Positions 44,680 through 56,654 of a stretch of DNA of 64,000 bases are shown in pieces. The DNA lies in contig OY821750.1 of assembly GCA_963682055.1 (NCBI GenBank), forward strand, positions 30,078,402 through 30,142,401, read 5' to 3'. Within the stretch, counting starts at the first letter, position 1. Each line of letters begins with the position of its first letter. The translations under genes and the position numbers were made by a program. This stretch comes from Primula veris. Its lineage: Eukaryota; Streptophyta; Magnoliopsida; Ericales; Primulaceae. The notes beneath the pieces are model-generated. The model ran no database searches. It saw only the letters and a program-made list of their open reading frames with translations, and was not told the origin of the DNA.

Positions 44680-47600
44680 ATGGCGACACTAACCCCAGGC
44701 ATTCTGCTAAAGCTTCTCCACTCGATGAACACACGTACCCGCGTTACGGGCGACCACCGCACCCCGCTCCTTCAGCTCACCGCCATCCTCCCTTCCCTCT
44801 CCTCATCCTCCCTTCAACCCTCTCTCTTCCTCCTCCGCCTCTCCGACTCCCTCAACTCCACTTACGCGTCTCTCGACCCCCTCCAATCCGACCTCATCCT
44901 CAATAACACCCTTCAGCTAGGACAGTTTGTCTACCTCGACAGGTTTGAGCTTGTGAAGGGCTCCTCCGTCCCTAGAGCCGTCAACGTCAGGCCTGTGGGA
45001 GGACGGTGCGGGTTTGTCGGGAGACCAGAAGGCATCATCGTTAGGGTCTCCGAGGACGGGAGGGAGTTTGTTTTGCAGCCTGTTGAGGATGAAGAGGATC
45101 CCGTCGCCGCGATGCTTGCAGGTAAATTGTAGTTTTTTTTTTTTTTTTGAGTTTTTTTTGTAGTGAGATTAGGGTTTTTAGCAATTTTGTACTTCATGTG
45201 TTTCTTGTTGTAATTGTAGCTGTTTTCTTATTTTAGCAATCGTAGTTGCTTGCGGGTAATTGTAGTTTTTTTTTTATTTTGAGTTTTTGTGTAGCAAGTT
45301 TAGGGTTTTTAGCAATTTTGTACCTTTTTCCGCGCTGCTTGCTGGTAATCATTTTTTTTATTGTGAGTTTTTTTGTAGCGAGATTAGGGTTTTTAGCAAT
45401 TTTGTACCTCATGTGTTGCTTGTTGTAATTGTAGTTGTTTTCTTATTTTAGCAATCATAGTTGCTTGCGGATAATTGTAGTTTTTTTCACCAGTTTTAGG
45501 GCTTTTAGTAATTTTGTACCTTCTGTGTTGTTTGCCGTAATCGTGTTTTTTGTAGTGAGTCTTTTCTTTTTAACAAGTTTAGGTTTTTTTTTAGCAGTTT
45601 TATAGTTTGTATTGTCGAGTTTTTTGATTAGTACTTTACATTGTTAGATTTCCAATTACTACCCTGGATTCGTTGTTTTTTTTCAAAATTTTGAAAATTT
45701 ACCATCTCATTATGGATGAAAAACATCCTTGTTATAATTTCCACCCCTTTGCCTCTCCGACTCCCTCAACTCCACTTACGCATCCCTCGACCCCCTTCAA
45801 TCCGACCTCATCTTTAATAACACCCTCCAGTTAGGACAGTTTGTGTACGTCAAGAGGTTTGACCTCGTTGGAGGGTCCAGTGTGTCGAAAGCCATCGGCG
45901 TTAGGCCTGTGGGAGGGAGGTGCGGGTTTGGTGGGAGACCGGAGGGGATTGTTGCGAGGGTGTCCGAGGACGGAAGGGACTTTGTGCTTCAGCCTGTCGA
46001 GGAGGAGGAGGACCCTGTCGCCACTTTGCTTCAAGCAGGTAATCCTAGTTTTTTTTTTTTTTTTTTGTGAGTTTACGCTTTTTTGTCTATGGTGTTTTGG
46101 TAAATAGGTTTTTTTTTTAGCAATTTTATACCTTGAATTGTTGCGTGTTTATTAATAGTACCTTATAGTGTTAGTTTTTACAATTACTACCTGTGATTTG
46201 TGGTTTTTATTGCGAGGTATTTTAACGATTTTAGGGTTTTTAGCAATTTTTGCACCTTCCGCGTTGCTTGCAACCAATCATGTTTTCCATTTTTAGTTTT
46301 TTTTATGAGTTTTGGGGTTTTTTTTGCAATTTGTGAGGTTGGTTTTCTCGATTTGTACTTTACGTTGTTAGTTTTTCCAATTAGTAGCCTGGATTCGTGT
46401 TTTTTTTAAAATTTTTAACTTTTTCATCAAAAGAAAGTTCAAAATACGAAGTACTTTTCCGCCCCTCACCTCTCCCCTCTCTCCGCCTCTCTGACTCCCA
46501 ACACTCCACCTACGCCTCTTTCGATCCCCTTCAATCCGACCTCATCCTCTCGAACAAGCTCCAGCTCGGACAGTTTGTTTATGTAGAAAGGTTCGAGCTT
46601 GTGCCAGGGTGCCGAGGGTGGTAGGCATCAGGCCCATAGGCGGACGCCATAATTTTGTTGGCAGGCCGGAGGGAGTTGTTGTGAGGGTTTCTGAGAATGG
46701 GAAGGAATTTGTGCTCCAGCCTATTGAGGAGGAGGACGATCCGGTTGCCGCGATGATGCTTGCTGGTAATCGTAATTTTTTTATTGTTTAGGGGTTTTAG
46801 CGATTTTGTACTTTCCATGCTGCTTGCCTGTAATCGTGTTTTTAATTGTGAGGTTTATTTTAATGAGTTTAGGGTTTTTAGCAAGTTTTGTACCTTGTGC
46901 ATTTTTTTTAGTGTGAGTTTTTTCTTTTTCTTAACGAGTTTAAGGTTTTTAGCAATTTTCTACCTTCTTGTGTTGCTTGCGGGTAATCGTAGTTTTTTTT
47001 TTAGCTTTTTGTAGCTAGTTTGGGTTTTTATCAGTTTTGTACCTTCTGTGTTGCTTGCCAGTAATCGTGTTTTGTTACAGTGAATCAATTTTTAGTGTTT
47101 TTAGCAATTTTGCATTTTCTGTGTTGCTTGTCGGTAATTGTGTTTTTTATTGTGAGTTTTTTTTACAAGCTTAGGGTTTTTAGCAATTTTGTAAATTGTA
47201 TTGCTGGGTTTCTTGGTTAGTACTGTGTTACTTTTTCAAATTAGTACCTGGATTCCTTGTTTTTTTTTTCAAAATTTTGAAATAGAAAATATCCGTGTTT
47301 CTCCTCCGCCTCTCTGACTCCCTCCACTCCACCTACGCATCCCTCGTCGACACCCTCCAGATCGGACAGTTTGTCTACGTTGAGAGGCTGGAGCTCGTCC
47401 CTGGGTCCTCCGTCCCCAGGGCGGTGGGGTCAGGCATGTGGGGGGAAGGTGCGGGTTTGAGGGGAGGCTGAAGGGGGTGGTTAGGGTGTCCGAGGCGGGA
47501 GGGAGTTCTTGCTCCAGCCCGTTGAGGAGGAGGATGACCCTGTCGCCGCGATGCTTCAAGCGAGTAATCCGAGTTTTTTTATTTTGAGTTTTTTTTTAAC

Positions 47601-50600
47601 GAGCACCTTCTATGTGCTGCTTGCTGGTAATCTTGTTTTTTTTATTGTCAGTCTTTTTTTAACGGGTTTAGGTTTTATTGCAATTGACTTCTGTGTTTGT
47701 TCTCTTTGAGTGTTTTTACTGAATTTGCTTCCTCAAATTCCTTAACTTTGTTTCTGAAAAATTAGTCCTACATCAATTAGCAAAAGTAACAATTTAGTAG
47801 ACTCGTTTTTGTCACGGTAGGCTGGAACTAATAGTATCGTTATCTATTCAAAACTCTTATAGTATCGTTACTGTTTCCATGATTTTAATTGAAACAGTAA
47901 CGGTACTATAAGTTTTGAATAACTAACGTACCCAGAGAAAGCCAGTTTTTATAACGGTAGCTATGCCAAATTACTTAATATATCATTTATTATGATCATC
48001 TAATTTCAAATTATTTTTATGGTCTACTTTTATGGGTAACGATTTGTAACATATAAAGAATAAAAATATCACAGGCTGTAGTTCAATTTGTTGGGTTCCT
48101 GGAGGATCTAGAATGACTCAGATCGTTCAATTATGAGAACTGTGTTTGACTCGTTTTCAAATATGCATTATTGTTCTATATTAGTTATTTGTATTACCTT
48201 TCTAATGCTGTCTTCATAAATGAAACGAGAACCGGATAATACTGTCTTCTCTCTATGTTTGTTTTCGTCTTGCTTGTTACAAATTTCTTAAGGGAATTGG
48301 ACTTCAAACTTGCAAACTAGGAATGGCAAGAGTTTGATCAGATACCATTTTGTGCTTGGTTTTGGAATTATTTCAAGTTTGTTTTCACGATATCCTCTTT
48401 CTTTTGTTTGCTTTAAAATGGAACTGGAATAAAATTAAAGTATAGATTATAGAAAGGCTAGAACTTCCCTGCATTAATAAGTGAAGATTTAAGCATATAA
48501 GAATCAGCAGCCAAATGCATTAAATTCCTGTTTTGGTTTTTCTTTTAAACGGGTTAAGCTTTAAAGATGACAGATGCACCTTCCCGTTTTGATTGGGAAT
48601 ATTCTTCAAATACTGCTTAATTTATGCTTTTACATATCGATTGTTTTTTGTAATTTGGTAATTAAGGTTAGTATAGATGCACAATGGTAGTTTCGATGGT
48701 AGAGTAAGCATGTATATAATGTTGTTTAGGATTATAAACGTTTTCAGTAGGATTTTGTTACTATAATTTAATTTGAAAGTCTAAAGTCTGAACCCTATGG
48801 TATATTTTTCTATCTTATCGTCTCTACCAATCAATAATTGTGTTTTTCTTACTTGTTTTGTTAAAAAGCCTTGATTCTAAAGTTTTAGCCTGAGCAATTT
48901 AGTGTCCATTGCTGTGGTTGTAACTCTTTTCTAGTTTATACAAAGAAGAAAGGTGAGGATTCAGTGCCATTTTATCTTTTTTATGACAATCGCTACTGTA
49001 TAGCCATGTTGCTTTGAGCACTTTTTGCATTGCATCTTTTAGTTTTCCATAAACCCTATTAATCATTAAATTCATAACGTCCAGTTCATCAGCGAAATTA
49101 AAAAACCCCTATTCAGTTGTCAAGGCAGGCACCACATAATATTATTGCATTCTATTTACTTCTGTAGGCAGCTAAAAAGATAAAACAGTTAAGAGGATTT
49201 GTATATGATATAAAAGATATACTATAATAATCATAAAATCTCATCTGAGTTGCTGAATGTAATGCTATGTATCTTAACTTTAAAATTTGTGATTTCCTGA
49301 ATCATAACAAGGAAGTAACACTCACAAGCTATAGTAATTACTATATTTCTGTTATGCAGGTAGTCAGAAACTTGAAGAAACAAAAATAGATTACCCCGAA
49401 GCAAATGTAGAGGTTAAGAAGTACAACACGAGGCGAGTTTTAGCATCGAGAGACAACCTAATGGCAAGTAAAGACGAAGAATCGAAAGTCTCAGACACCC
49501 GCAAGCCTCAGAGATTTTCGTCACCTGGTGTATCAAAGCAACGTCCAGCGTCAGTGGGAAGAAAAACTATAGAGAGAGAACCATCTCCAGCTGCGAAGCC
49601 CAAGCGATCATCATCCCCTGTACCATCAAAGTGCACAGTTCCGAGTTTAGTAGCAGCTCGAGAAGAGAACCGGAAGGTGGCGAGAGAGCCTTCCATTGTT
49701 GTGGCTTCCAGGTATCGGCAGCCTTCGCCAACAACAGGTGTCCGGAGGCAGGTAATCTAGAGAGAGAGGCAATAGAAGGCAATCAATTTCCCATAATCTG
49801 CTATCTTTGAATTCATAACAAGCCTGATTTTGGCAATTTATAAAGAGGCTTAATCATAGGAGATAAAAAGGGACGGACACGTCCATTATTTCCATCAGAT
49901 ACAACTATTCAGCCCTATCAGTTATTTCTTTTCATCAAAACTTGTGTCATCCCCAAAAGCTATTTTTTTTTATGAAAATGTGTGACCTGGCTGAAACTAA
50001 ATCTCCCGATTTATATATATTTAAAAAAATAAAAATAGGTTAATTTTGTTTCTGGTCCCTTTATTATGGCCTCTGTCCCACTTTTGTCCCTATAGTTACT
50101 TAATCTAAAGGTTATAGTCCCAATCTTTAAGATTTTGTGCATTTTTCTTCCGCAGTCCTAAATGCAGTTAGTGGTTTCTGTTTAAGATATTGAGACATAT
50201 TTTAAGCCGGCCTTTTTTCTATTTAATTGTTTTGTGACTTTTGTCGCTAAACTTAAGTTCAATTCCCATGTTTTGTTGATTAAGAAGAACAGAATCGTTT
50301 CAGGAAACTGTAATATTCTTATATACAGCTGAAAAATAACGGTGACAGTCTTAGGGATGAAAAATATCGGAATTTATAACGGTTCAAGGACTAAAATTGC
50401 ATATAAGCTAGTTTGTGAGCGAACTTGAAACTAAGCTAAATTAAGTATGACAAAAATAACTTAATTACTTCCATGTGCTTCCATTAAAAAAATGTCCTCA
50501 GCCCTTCATGTTCTGCATTAATAGGCTTCTCCAAACCCGAGGAGGATGTCGCTGTCGCCTGGGAGGAGACTGTCTACTGGAGTCAAAGGTGATTCAGCTA

Positions 50601-53060
50601 GCAGGAAGAAAATGGCAAATATTGTAGCGGGGATAACAAAGGCGTCTGAAGCTCTTGTTGGGAGCGGGAAAGGGAATAGGAAGGGGTGGGATGAGCAGCT
50701 ATCAGAGGTGGCGAGTGTGGAGGTAAAAGAGAAGGTTTCGGTAAAAAATAAGACGGATTTGCAATCGCTATTGCGAACTCAGGTACTTGTAGCAATCTGT
50801 TGTATACCTGTTTGAAGCTTTCTTGTACTGTTTAGTTTCAAGTCATGTTGAAATTTTATCCCTTAATTTATTGTCGAGGTATGCATAGATTTATGGAAAA
50901 AATAAAACTGTCGATACTCAGATATATTTATGAGCATGATTTTTTCCGGGAATAGTGCGTATTAACTGCTGTCAAGCCTAAATGAGAACTGAGGTTCTAG
51001 AATAGGAAAATTGAATTTATCGGATGATTAAAGATTTAACACTTGTACGAGTTAGAAGCACCTGTAGTTGAGCTAGATTACGTGTTTGTTACGGAAAGTA
51101 ACCAGTTTACCACTAATCCTTTTTTAATCTAATATATTTTATTTTTTCCTTAAAAGTTCTTATGAATACACTGAGTGAAGTTTCAAATATTGACATCAAA
51201 CGCAAAGGGTATATAATGTTCTGATGCCATGGGTAATAACTTTATACCTTCGACATAAATATAGATAAAACCATGTATCTGCTTTTTTCCTGTAGCAAAT
51301 TGTGTGGGAGTAATAATAAGACATCTATGCTTAATGGTTTGCAGCATTGAATATATTTCAGAAATTTAGGACCACCATTCTGATAAATTCTCTTTTTTGT
51401 GTGTGTGATATCATTTCTTTCACTTGTTTCTGGTTACATCTTAGATTTTCATTTGTTTCTAATTCCCAGGCTGCTATTTCAAGACGACTAAGTGATGTAC
51501 ATAGCCATAAACCAACAAAAGACGAATATGAAGCTGGTGAAAGAATGAATTTGAATTTGAAGGAAGATGATTTTTCGCCTGCAAAGCCAAAGTCCTTGGC
51601 TCTGGGGCTCACCATTCACAAAAAGAAATGGACAGATGGCAGTGTTCCCTTAGATACAATCTCCGGAGACCTTGCAAAACTTGGAAAGGTAAAAGTGATT
51701 TTTTTAATTTATTTTTTTGTTGTGTTTTGGTTGCATTATATAGACCTATAGTTGAAGGCCCTCTTAAAGGACATGCTGCTCAAGCATCAAAACTATAAGG
51801 AAAATCAGTGAAGTAGTAAGCTTCCTTTTGTCGTCAGAAGATAATTTAAGTTAATTTCTTCTTACACAGGAAGCTATGCTGAGAAAGGCCATTGCTTCTA
51901 AAGCTGCAGCTGAAGCCCTGGAAGAGGCTATTGCCACGGAGTCCATTGTTAGAAACTTAAGGTCTCTCTCTCTCTCTCTCTCTCTTACACACACATGCAC
52001 ACAAATAAACAATACCAAGGACTTGATTTCGGACAGCTATTTTCATACACTACCAAAGCTTGTGGATGTATATGAACTTTAAGAAGTTGAAATCATGTTA
52101 GTAAATAGTAACGCCTTCCTCAGATGTAAGGGCAGATGTTAAGCTTCTTGTGGGGATAATATTTTTGTTAAGCATTTTTGCTCCAGTACCTTTTTGTCTT
52201 TCAGAGTCTGTAATAATTTAAGCAACTGCTTACATTCACAAAAAGTTGGTAACTGAGCCATTAGAGATTTAACATCACAGATTTTAAATGCTTTTATAAA
52301 TAGTTTTAGATGTATACTAATTTGAGAAATCTTTAAATCAGATTGCAAGATGTTATATGAAATAACCTTTCTTTTGTTTACGTATTTTTGTGTTTTTGTG
52401 TCCCCATTTTTCAGCATGTTTGCAGACCTTTCATCTACATCAAAGACAGGGAACCCATTACCCACCATCGAAAGATTCATGACAATATATGCGGAAGTGG
52501 TAAAATCAACAAAAATAGCTGAGTCAATTGCGACTAACGAAAACGTATCTAAAGAACATTTGAAGTCGGATAAATGGATAGAAGCAGCTCTAGCCACAGA
52601 TCTCGAAATCGTCTCTCTTCTCACTGACCAAATTCACGAGCCTAAAACAACTCCACAAAGGAGCTCATCAAAACGCCAATCTCTATGCTCTCCACCTAAA
52701 AACGCATTAGTTACTTCATCAGCTTCATTGGATTCTTTAGGGAAAAAGTGGACAAGAGGAAACGGAATGAACGATACTGCTAAATTAGGAAAAGACTTGC
52801 AGTTAGAGATGCAATCTTGGCTGGTTCAGTTTGTTGATGAGTCGGTTGATGGAGGCTTTCAAGTTTTTCGTAATCGAACCAAGGAAAATGGTTCTATAAC
52901 TGCGATATTATCTCAGTTAAAGCAGGTGAATGAGTGGTTAGATCGAACGGTGTTGAAAAAAGATGAAGTATTGGCGACAAAAATTGAGCATCTCAAGCGC
53001 AAGATTTATGGGTTTGTTATCCAACATGTGGGTACAAGTGTATCGATATCCTCTACTTGA
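44680..53060 (+). CDS. DUF936 family protein
   Basis: Six exons: 44680-45121, 49360-49751, 50525-50782, 51470-51688, 51870-51961, 52415-53060; frame continuous, 682 residues, all GT-AG. The DUF936 N-terminus ([33 protein letters not shown] at about 88-100, [17 protein letters not shown] at about 106-122) is one exon. The middle (150-365) is basic, Ser/Pro-rich and likely disordered (SPVPSK, RQPSP, SPGRRLS). The C-terminal part has [26 protein letters not shown] and a helical alanine-rich stretch [20 protein letters not shown], then [17 protein letters not shown] and a final helical region. DUF936 proteins are plant-specific and without an assigned biochemical role; I infer none. Intron 1 is 4238 bp and holds three extra partial copies of exon 1. 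A plausible alternative, that copy B is an alternative exon, has no visible acceptor to support it. Confidence 0.88.
45751..46038 (+). pseudogene. Exon 1 partial duplicate B (open)
   Basis: Matches exon 1 from CGCCTCTCCGACTCC to the splice donor (native 44837-45121). The frame is open and gives [20 protein letters not shown] through [20 protein letters not shown] to the junction, ending AAGCAG|GTAATCC, a good 5' splice site. The N-terminal 50 codons of exon 1 and a convincing 3' splice site are absent, so it probably is not used; substitutions are few and mostly conservative. Confidence 0.8.
46470..46765 (+). pseudogene. Exon 1 partial duplicate C (frameshifted)
   Basis: Same portion of exon 1, about 730 bp after copy B. 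It keeps [20 protein letters not shown] and later [18 protein letters not shown], but a small deletion after VPG (near 46607) breaks the frame. It ends GCTTGCTG|GTAATCG, still donor-like. Confidence 0.8.
47297..47563 (+). pseudogene. Exon 1 partial duplicate D (deleted, frameshifted)
   Basis: Same portion of exon 1, about 820 bp after copy C. It keeps [14 protein letters not shown] and [20 protein letters not shown] but has lost the DPLQSDLI segment and carries frame-breaking deletions near 47430-47490. It ends AAGCGA|GTAATCC. The same spacer (TTAGTACCTGGATTCCTTGTTT, in shorter form) precedes B, C and D, so whole spacer-plus-exon units were copied. Confidence 0.8.
47845..47921. repeat. 77-nt perfect-stem hairpin in DUF936 intron 1
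   Basis: Left arm TATTCAAAACTCTTATAGTA...GTTACTGTTTC (47845-47877) pairs with the right arm (47891-47921) over about 31 positions, with one mismatch and one single-base gap; the loop is about 13 nt. It could be the end of a small transposon or a short hairpin RNA source. No target duplication examined convincingly. Confidence 0.6.
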
Positions 53061-53580
53061 TTTTTCAATTTGTTCAAAAATAGTAGTGTAAGCTTTTTAT
53101 GTCGTACTGTTTCATTTGAATCATCATTAAGTGATGATCACTGATCAGGGAATGTTTGCACTGTTTCCATTGTAATCTAATGCTTCTTTTGCAAACGAGC
53201 CCACGAGTTTGTACTGTATCCTTTGTCAATTCAATGGAATTGGAGTACCTTGCTTCACTGCATTTTTCTTCAAGCAATTTTGTCCTTCGATTATTACTTA
53301 TTCATCATGTCCTTTCTTGTTATCATTCTTCATAAGATATCACTGGTAGTTTTCATTTAAAAAAAAATGAGAAGACGAAATCAATATGGCAAGTACAGTT
53401 ATGTGTGAAGAAAATTGGGTGAAAACATGTATCTGTAAAGTTTAATTATTCTCTTTGCAGTATATTTTAGAGTTGATAATTTTTTATACTACGGCATGGT
53501 CAGTTTTGGGCCTTTTTATCCTTATTTTTGTTGAAACTTACTATAAATAAGTCATTAAATTCGCTCAGTTAAATGCAATA
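53061..53580. other. DUF936 3' UTR and flank
   Basis: Likely 3' UTR for the first 150-250 bases; no other feature recognised before the transposon at 53581. Confidence 0.5.
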
Positions 53581-54313
53581 CACTGTAAACTCGATAAATT
53601 AATACTCGATTATTTAATAAACTCTCTAAGATAATATTTTTGGCCGGTCCCGATTCGGGGATAGGGTGCTAAATTAATAATTCGCTAAAATTATAAGATA
53701 ATACATTTTTGATAATTTCTTTAGACCCCATATAAAATATAAATTAATAATTCCTTATATATAGCATATTACATGAATGATTTACGAAAGTTTCTTGAAA
53801 AATGACTCAATTGTCTTTTGTTTTTTGTTGAAATCAATTACCCCTTAAATCTCGTCTCTAATTTTCCTTAGCATGGTAAGAACTTCTGGTGTTGTTTTCT
53901 CATAGCTCAACAAGAAATTGTTCAATGTGATTGCCGCTTTAATAGCTTCGTTTCGCGAAGGGGGCTCCATTGTAGAACTTTCATCATCTTCTTCATCGAT
54001 ATCATCTTTATTAATTCCAATAACGCTTTCAATAATTTCTTCATCAGTCAACAACTGTGCAACTACTTATTTGATATACATGCATTGAAACTATTCATAA
54101 CTCCTACTTATTTGATATACATGTATTGGAACTCTTTATTTTACTAAGGTTAATTGTACAATAATTAAGTGGAAGCTTGAAAACTGTTTGTAAACTAAGT
54201 ATTTTACTATAAATTAATAAAATATTAATTATTAATTTATCGATTAATTAATAACTCTTTTAATTAATAAATTTTGGTGGTCCCAAGTGTATTATTTTAT
54301 AGAGTTTCTACTG
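53581..54313 (-). mobile_element. Deletion derivative of the Lemi1-like pogo element
   Basis: Both terminal repeats are present (right end, inverted, CAGTAGAAACTCTATAAAAT; left end CACTGTAAACTCGATAAATT), with TA on each side (53579-53580 and 54314-54315). Inside are only the 5' non-coding end (from 54313 to about 54065) and the last 75 or so codons of transposase (54054-53790), which retain KTTPEVLTM where the full copy has a stop. The DNA-binding and catalytic parts are gone, so this is a MITE in the making, mobilisable only in trans. Confidence 0.85.
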
Positions 54314-55833
54314 TACTTCGAAAGAGTAACCTTCCTTAACTTCTATCAAGCCTACTCTGTTTAACTACCACTTGACAGACACCATAACTTCGATACTGCA
54401 TATCTTTATATTTTTACACTAAATCGGTCTCGTTTAGTCTATTGACTATTCGTTACGAGATTAAGAATTGTAATGGATCATGAATGGGTTTGAGAATAAA
54501 GTTCGGATTAACAAATAATTCGGAGTGGATAATTTGATACCACAACGCTAATAGAATTACAGTTGCTCTTATCAACATTATTTGCAGCCTAAGCCACATG
54601 TATAATCCGGATACAAATTGGCAAATTGCATTACTAAACACATCATTTGCGTGTACACGATGCTCAGTGACGGGACCAGTATTGCGAAATGTGGGGCTGA
54701 TTTTCTATATAAAATTTTTTATACCTTATATGAAGTTATTTTACGGAATGGAGCGTGGGGCTGAAACACTAAAATTTAAAAGTTTTGATCAAAATACATA
54801 GAAAAAATATATATTTTCATAAAAAAATTCAAAATGAGGGTTGTAGCCCCCGACTGTCCATACCTAGTTCATTCCATTACGATACTATTAATGCAATTTC
54901 GAGCTCACTCATACACTCTTCTTTATATAGCATGATTTTTTTATATTATAACTCGTGTCCAATTTAAGAAAAGTTAATGTCGAATATGTAGTCTTTCAAA
55001 TGTTAATGTTTAAAACTTGCGTTTACGTTTATGATTATGTAATTGTCAATGAGACGATCTTTAAAGTCGTTAAATATCAACTCATTAAATTAAGTCTCAA
55101 AGTTCCAAATCAGATAATTGGATACCACACCGCCAATGTAACTACAAATGCACTCATTAACATTATCTGGAGCATGAACCATATGTATAATCCAGAGACA
55201 AACTACATTATCATTCGAAACTATTAATGCAATCTCGAGTTTTGTCATGGACCCTTCTTAATGTAGCAGCGATGGTGATACACTATTTAATAATATATGT
55301 TTTTTTGGCTCTTGTTTTTAAATTGACCGAAAGTTTTGGTAAGCGTACGAATAAACCGTTGAACATACAAAGTTAGTGTCGAGTTGACATCGATCGTGAA
55401 ATGAAACATGCATCATGCAACAACTCATTTCTGGTTTTTCCTGTGTAAAAGTTAATGACCGATGGTTTCTTAATCCGTTCAAATTAAGAGTAGTTTTAAG
55501 TGGCTACACTCTACTAGTCAATCGGATTTCTATTTGCAAATCATGACTATCATAACATATTCGTCTGTAATTTTGATATTCTACGCTTATATTTAGTTAT
55601 AACTAACTATGTTTGATAACAGTTTATCTGGTCAAAAATCAGATTTTAAAAATCTGTTTTGATAATCCACTAAAAAGCTAGATTTTAAAAATCTGTATTT
55701 TTTAGTTTTTTCAGCCTAAAAATCAGATTTTCAGAAACGGAATAATCTGACTTGTCAATTGTACCTACTATAAGTAACAACAACAATACTTGTAAAAACT
55801 GAAATCGTGACTACTTTCACGAAACGGAGAGTA
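54314..55833. other. Intergenic repeats
   Basis: 54665-54866 looks like a truncated hAT-type fragment (CAGTGACGGGACC at one end, TAGCCCCCGACTG at the other). A segment around 54530-54640 recurs, diverged, at 55110-55225 (GATACCACA.CGCTAAT, TTAACATTAT, ATGTATAATCC..A..CAAA). 55605-55770 resembles the MITE at 14491. No gene seen. Confidence 0.45.
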
Positions 55834-56101
55834 GGGCCGGGTGAAAAACCGAATCGGACCGATAACCGAACCGGAAAAAGACCGAAACCGGAAAACCAAA
55901 TTTTTTTGGGGTTTTGGTTTTCAATAAAACCGAACCGAAAAAACCCGAAAAAGGCCGAAAATAACCGAAACTGGACCGAATAAACCCGGTCCGGTCCAAA
56001 AAATAAAAAGACCGAAATCGAAAAAAACCGAACCGAAAAATATGCTCGGTTACGGTTTCGGTTTTACTAAAAACCAAACCGAATCGGACCGAACCCGGCC
56101 C
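55834..56101. repeat. AACCGAA-rich non-autonomous element
   Basis: Ends GGGCCGGGT and ACCCGGCCC are inverted repeats; the 268-bp interior is dominated by ACCGAACCG words. Flanks GAGAGTA and GAGAGAGT are similar but not identical. Possibly a hAT derivative related to 22749 and 43664. Confidence 0.55.
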
Positions 56102-56248
56102 GAGAGAGTTGCATTCATCTGGTTTTTGTCATTACATCGTATATTTGTTGATATTTTAATGTTTTTTTATTTGTTGATAATTGGTATCATAATCATACCA
56201 TTACTTTTAGAGGTGCTCTTAAAGCACTACAAAAATTCTGTATCAACG

Positions 56249-56357
56249 CACAGACCGTAGATATAATCTACGGTCTGGATCATTTAATCCAAACCGTAGA
56301 TTAAATCTACGGTTTGGATTAAATGATCCAGACCGTAGATTATATCTACGGTCTGTG
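56249..56357. repeat. Nested perfect palindrome, 109 bp
   Basis: The whole 109-base stretch from CACAGACCGTAG to CTACGGTCTGTG is its own reverse complement (odd central base A at 56303). Each arm contains a complete smaller hairpin of 27 bases (CAGACCGTAG...CTACGGTCTG) and the middle another (CCAAACCGTAG...CTACGGTTTGG), so it can fold as one long stem or as three stem-loops. The core word AACCGTA/TACGGTT also builds the hairpins at 60882-61465. Confidence 0.9.
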
Positions 56358-56654
56358 TAATTTTTTTGAAAATTACACAGTCAGTCCCTGCTTTTCAAAA
56401 TTACACAGTCAGTCCCTGTAAAAATTACACAGACAGTCCCTGGAAAAAACAGAAAGTTACGAATTTTTTTAAAAAAATTAAATTTTATTCTACACTCTCT
56501 CTCTCTTTCTCTCAAAAACCCCCAATTTTCAACCCAAAAAATCACCCAAATCAATCAACCACATTAACTATCAACTTTATTAACAAAAAACCCCAAATCA
56601 TCAATCAAACTTATTCATAATTCAAGGGTATATCTTTTATTCTCTAATTTATTA

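Larger units (their letters stand above)
45122..47720 (+). repeat. Minisatellite with splice-donor-like cores in DUF936 intron 1
   Basis: A unit of roughly 60-125 bp recurs at least ten times between and after the exon copies. Each unit opens with GCTTGC(N)GGTAATYG, the same as the exon 1 / intron 1 junction (GCTTGCAG|GTAAATTG), then a T-run, GAGTTTTTT, AGGGTTTTTAGCAATTTTGT and ACCTTCTGTGT. Cores are visible at about 45248, 45337, 45463, 46266, 46823, 46976, 47053, 47125 and 47623. The unit was evidently made by repeated duplication starting at the exon end. Confidence 0.8.
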
